Positions 5,345 to 5,507 of a DNA stretch of 5,507 bases are shown one piece after another (within the stretch, counting starts at the first letter, position 1; every line of letters begins with the position of its first letter). The position numbers and the translations under genes are program-made. This DNA is from Micavibrio_A sp040381535 (GTDB lineage: Bacteria > Pseudomonadota > Alphaproteobacteria > Micavibrionales > Micavibrionaceae). The stretch covers positions 1-5,507 of the forward strand of contig JBEIHF010000050.1 in assembly GCA_040381535.1 (NCBI GenBank), given 5' to 3'. A model generated the notes under the pieces. It did not search any database and was not told where the DNA came from. It saw only the letters and a program-made list of their open reading frames with translations.

Positions 5345-5507
5345 TTAAGATTTCCCACATACAAACACAGACCCCGTGATAAACGCCCCCGCATCGAGGC
5401 GCAAATCCACATCGTCGCAGGACAATATTTTGAGTCCCGCATTCCCCGCGCAGCGTTCGATATAGGATTTCGAATGCGCGTAGCGGTGATCGTCACCTAA
5501 AATCCAA
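5345..5507 (-). CDS. C-terminus of a class I SAM-dependent methyltransferase-like protein (partial)
   Basis: This is the last 53 codons of a gene that enters from the right edge, ending at TAA (5347-5345). The reading begins WILGDDHRYAHSKSYIERC, continues with a GNAGLKILSCDDVDLRLDAG stretch and ends VFVCGKS. The pattern RYAHSxxYIExxxxxAGLxIL, then a strand with an LRxxAG motif, then a final hydrophobic strand, resembles the C-terminal end of the methyltransferase domain in TPR-linked predicted methyltransferases (COG4976-like). The SAM-binding motifs would lie upstream, outside the window, so the assignment rests on this short tail. It is convergent with the 126-aa gene, with about 97 nt between their stop codons. 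Confidence 0.6.
   Translation of the reverse strand, partial: WILGDDHRYAHSKSYIERCAGNAGLKILSCDDVDLRLDAGAFITGSVFVCGKS

Overview
The window runs from the 3' end of a ribosomal RNA operon into a set of small, loosely packed protein genes. The 23S and 5S rRNA have the look of an alphaproteobacterium, for example the A-loop and 3'-terminal wording of 23S and the CGCCGATGGTACT and GGGAGAGTAGGTC blocks of 5S. The protein genes have moderate GC content and use GTG starts with good Shine-Dalgarno sequences. I cannot name the genus. A poorly sampled lineage such as a Micavibrio-like or Rhodospirillales-like group is only a guess.

Layout: the last ~780 nt of 23S rRNA (1-780), a 132-nt AT-rich spacer, 5S rRNA (913-1030) and an intrinsic terminator (1095-1117). 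A long minus-strand gene (1123-3012) converges on this terminator. It encodes a 629-aa putative zinc metallopeptidase with an HELQH motif and a downstream Glu, resembling the DUF6782 type, and has a near-consensus sigma70 promoter at 3048-3077. Divergent from it, after a leader rich in inverted repeats, is a 45-aa ORF (3176-3313) with its own RBS and terminator. Converging on that terminator is a minus-strand VOC/glyoxalase-fold pseudogene (3361-3679) with a stop codon, a frame change and a missing middle section. A plus-strand gene (3836-4771) follows. It encodes a protein with the hallmarks of the malonyl-CoA decarboxylase catalytic domain but without the usual N-terminal helical domain. Next comes a 126-aa acidic helical protein of unknown function (4867-5247), possibly cotranscribed. 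The window ends with the C-terminus of a minus-strand protein resembling a SAM-dependent methyltransferase (5345 to beyond the right edge).

The genes do not form an obvious pathway. No mobile element, CRISPR array, tRNA or integration site was recognised. The points most worth a second look are the catalytic-domain-only malonyl-CoA decarboxylase homologue, the decayed VOC gene, the small ORF with its structured leader, and the uncharacterised metallopeptidase.
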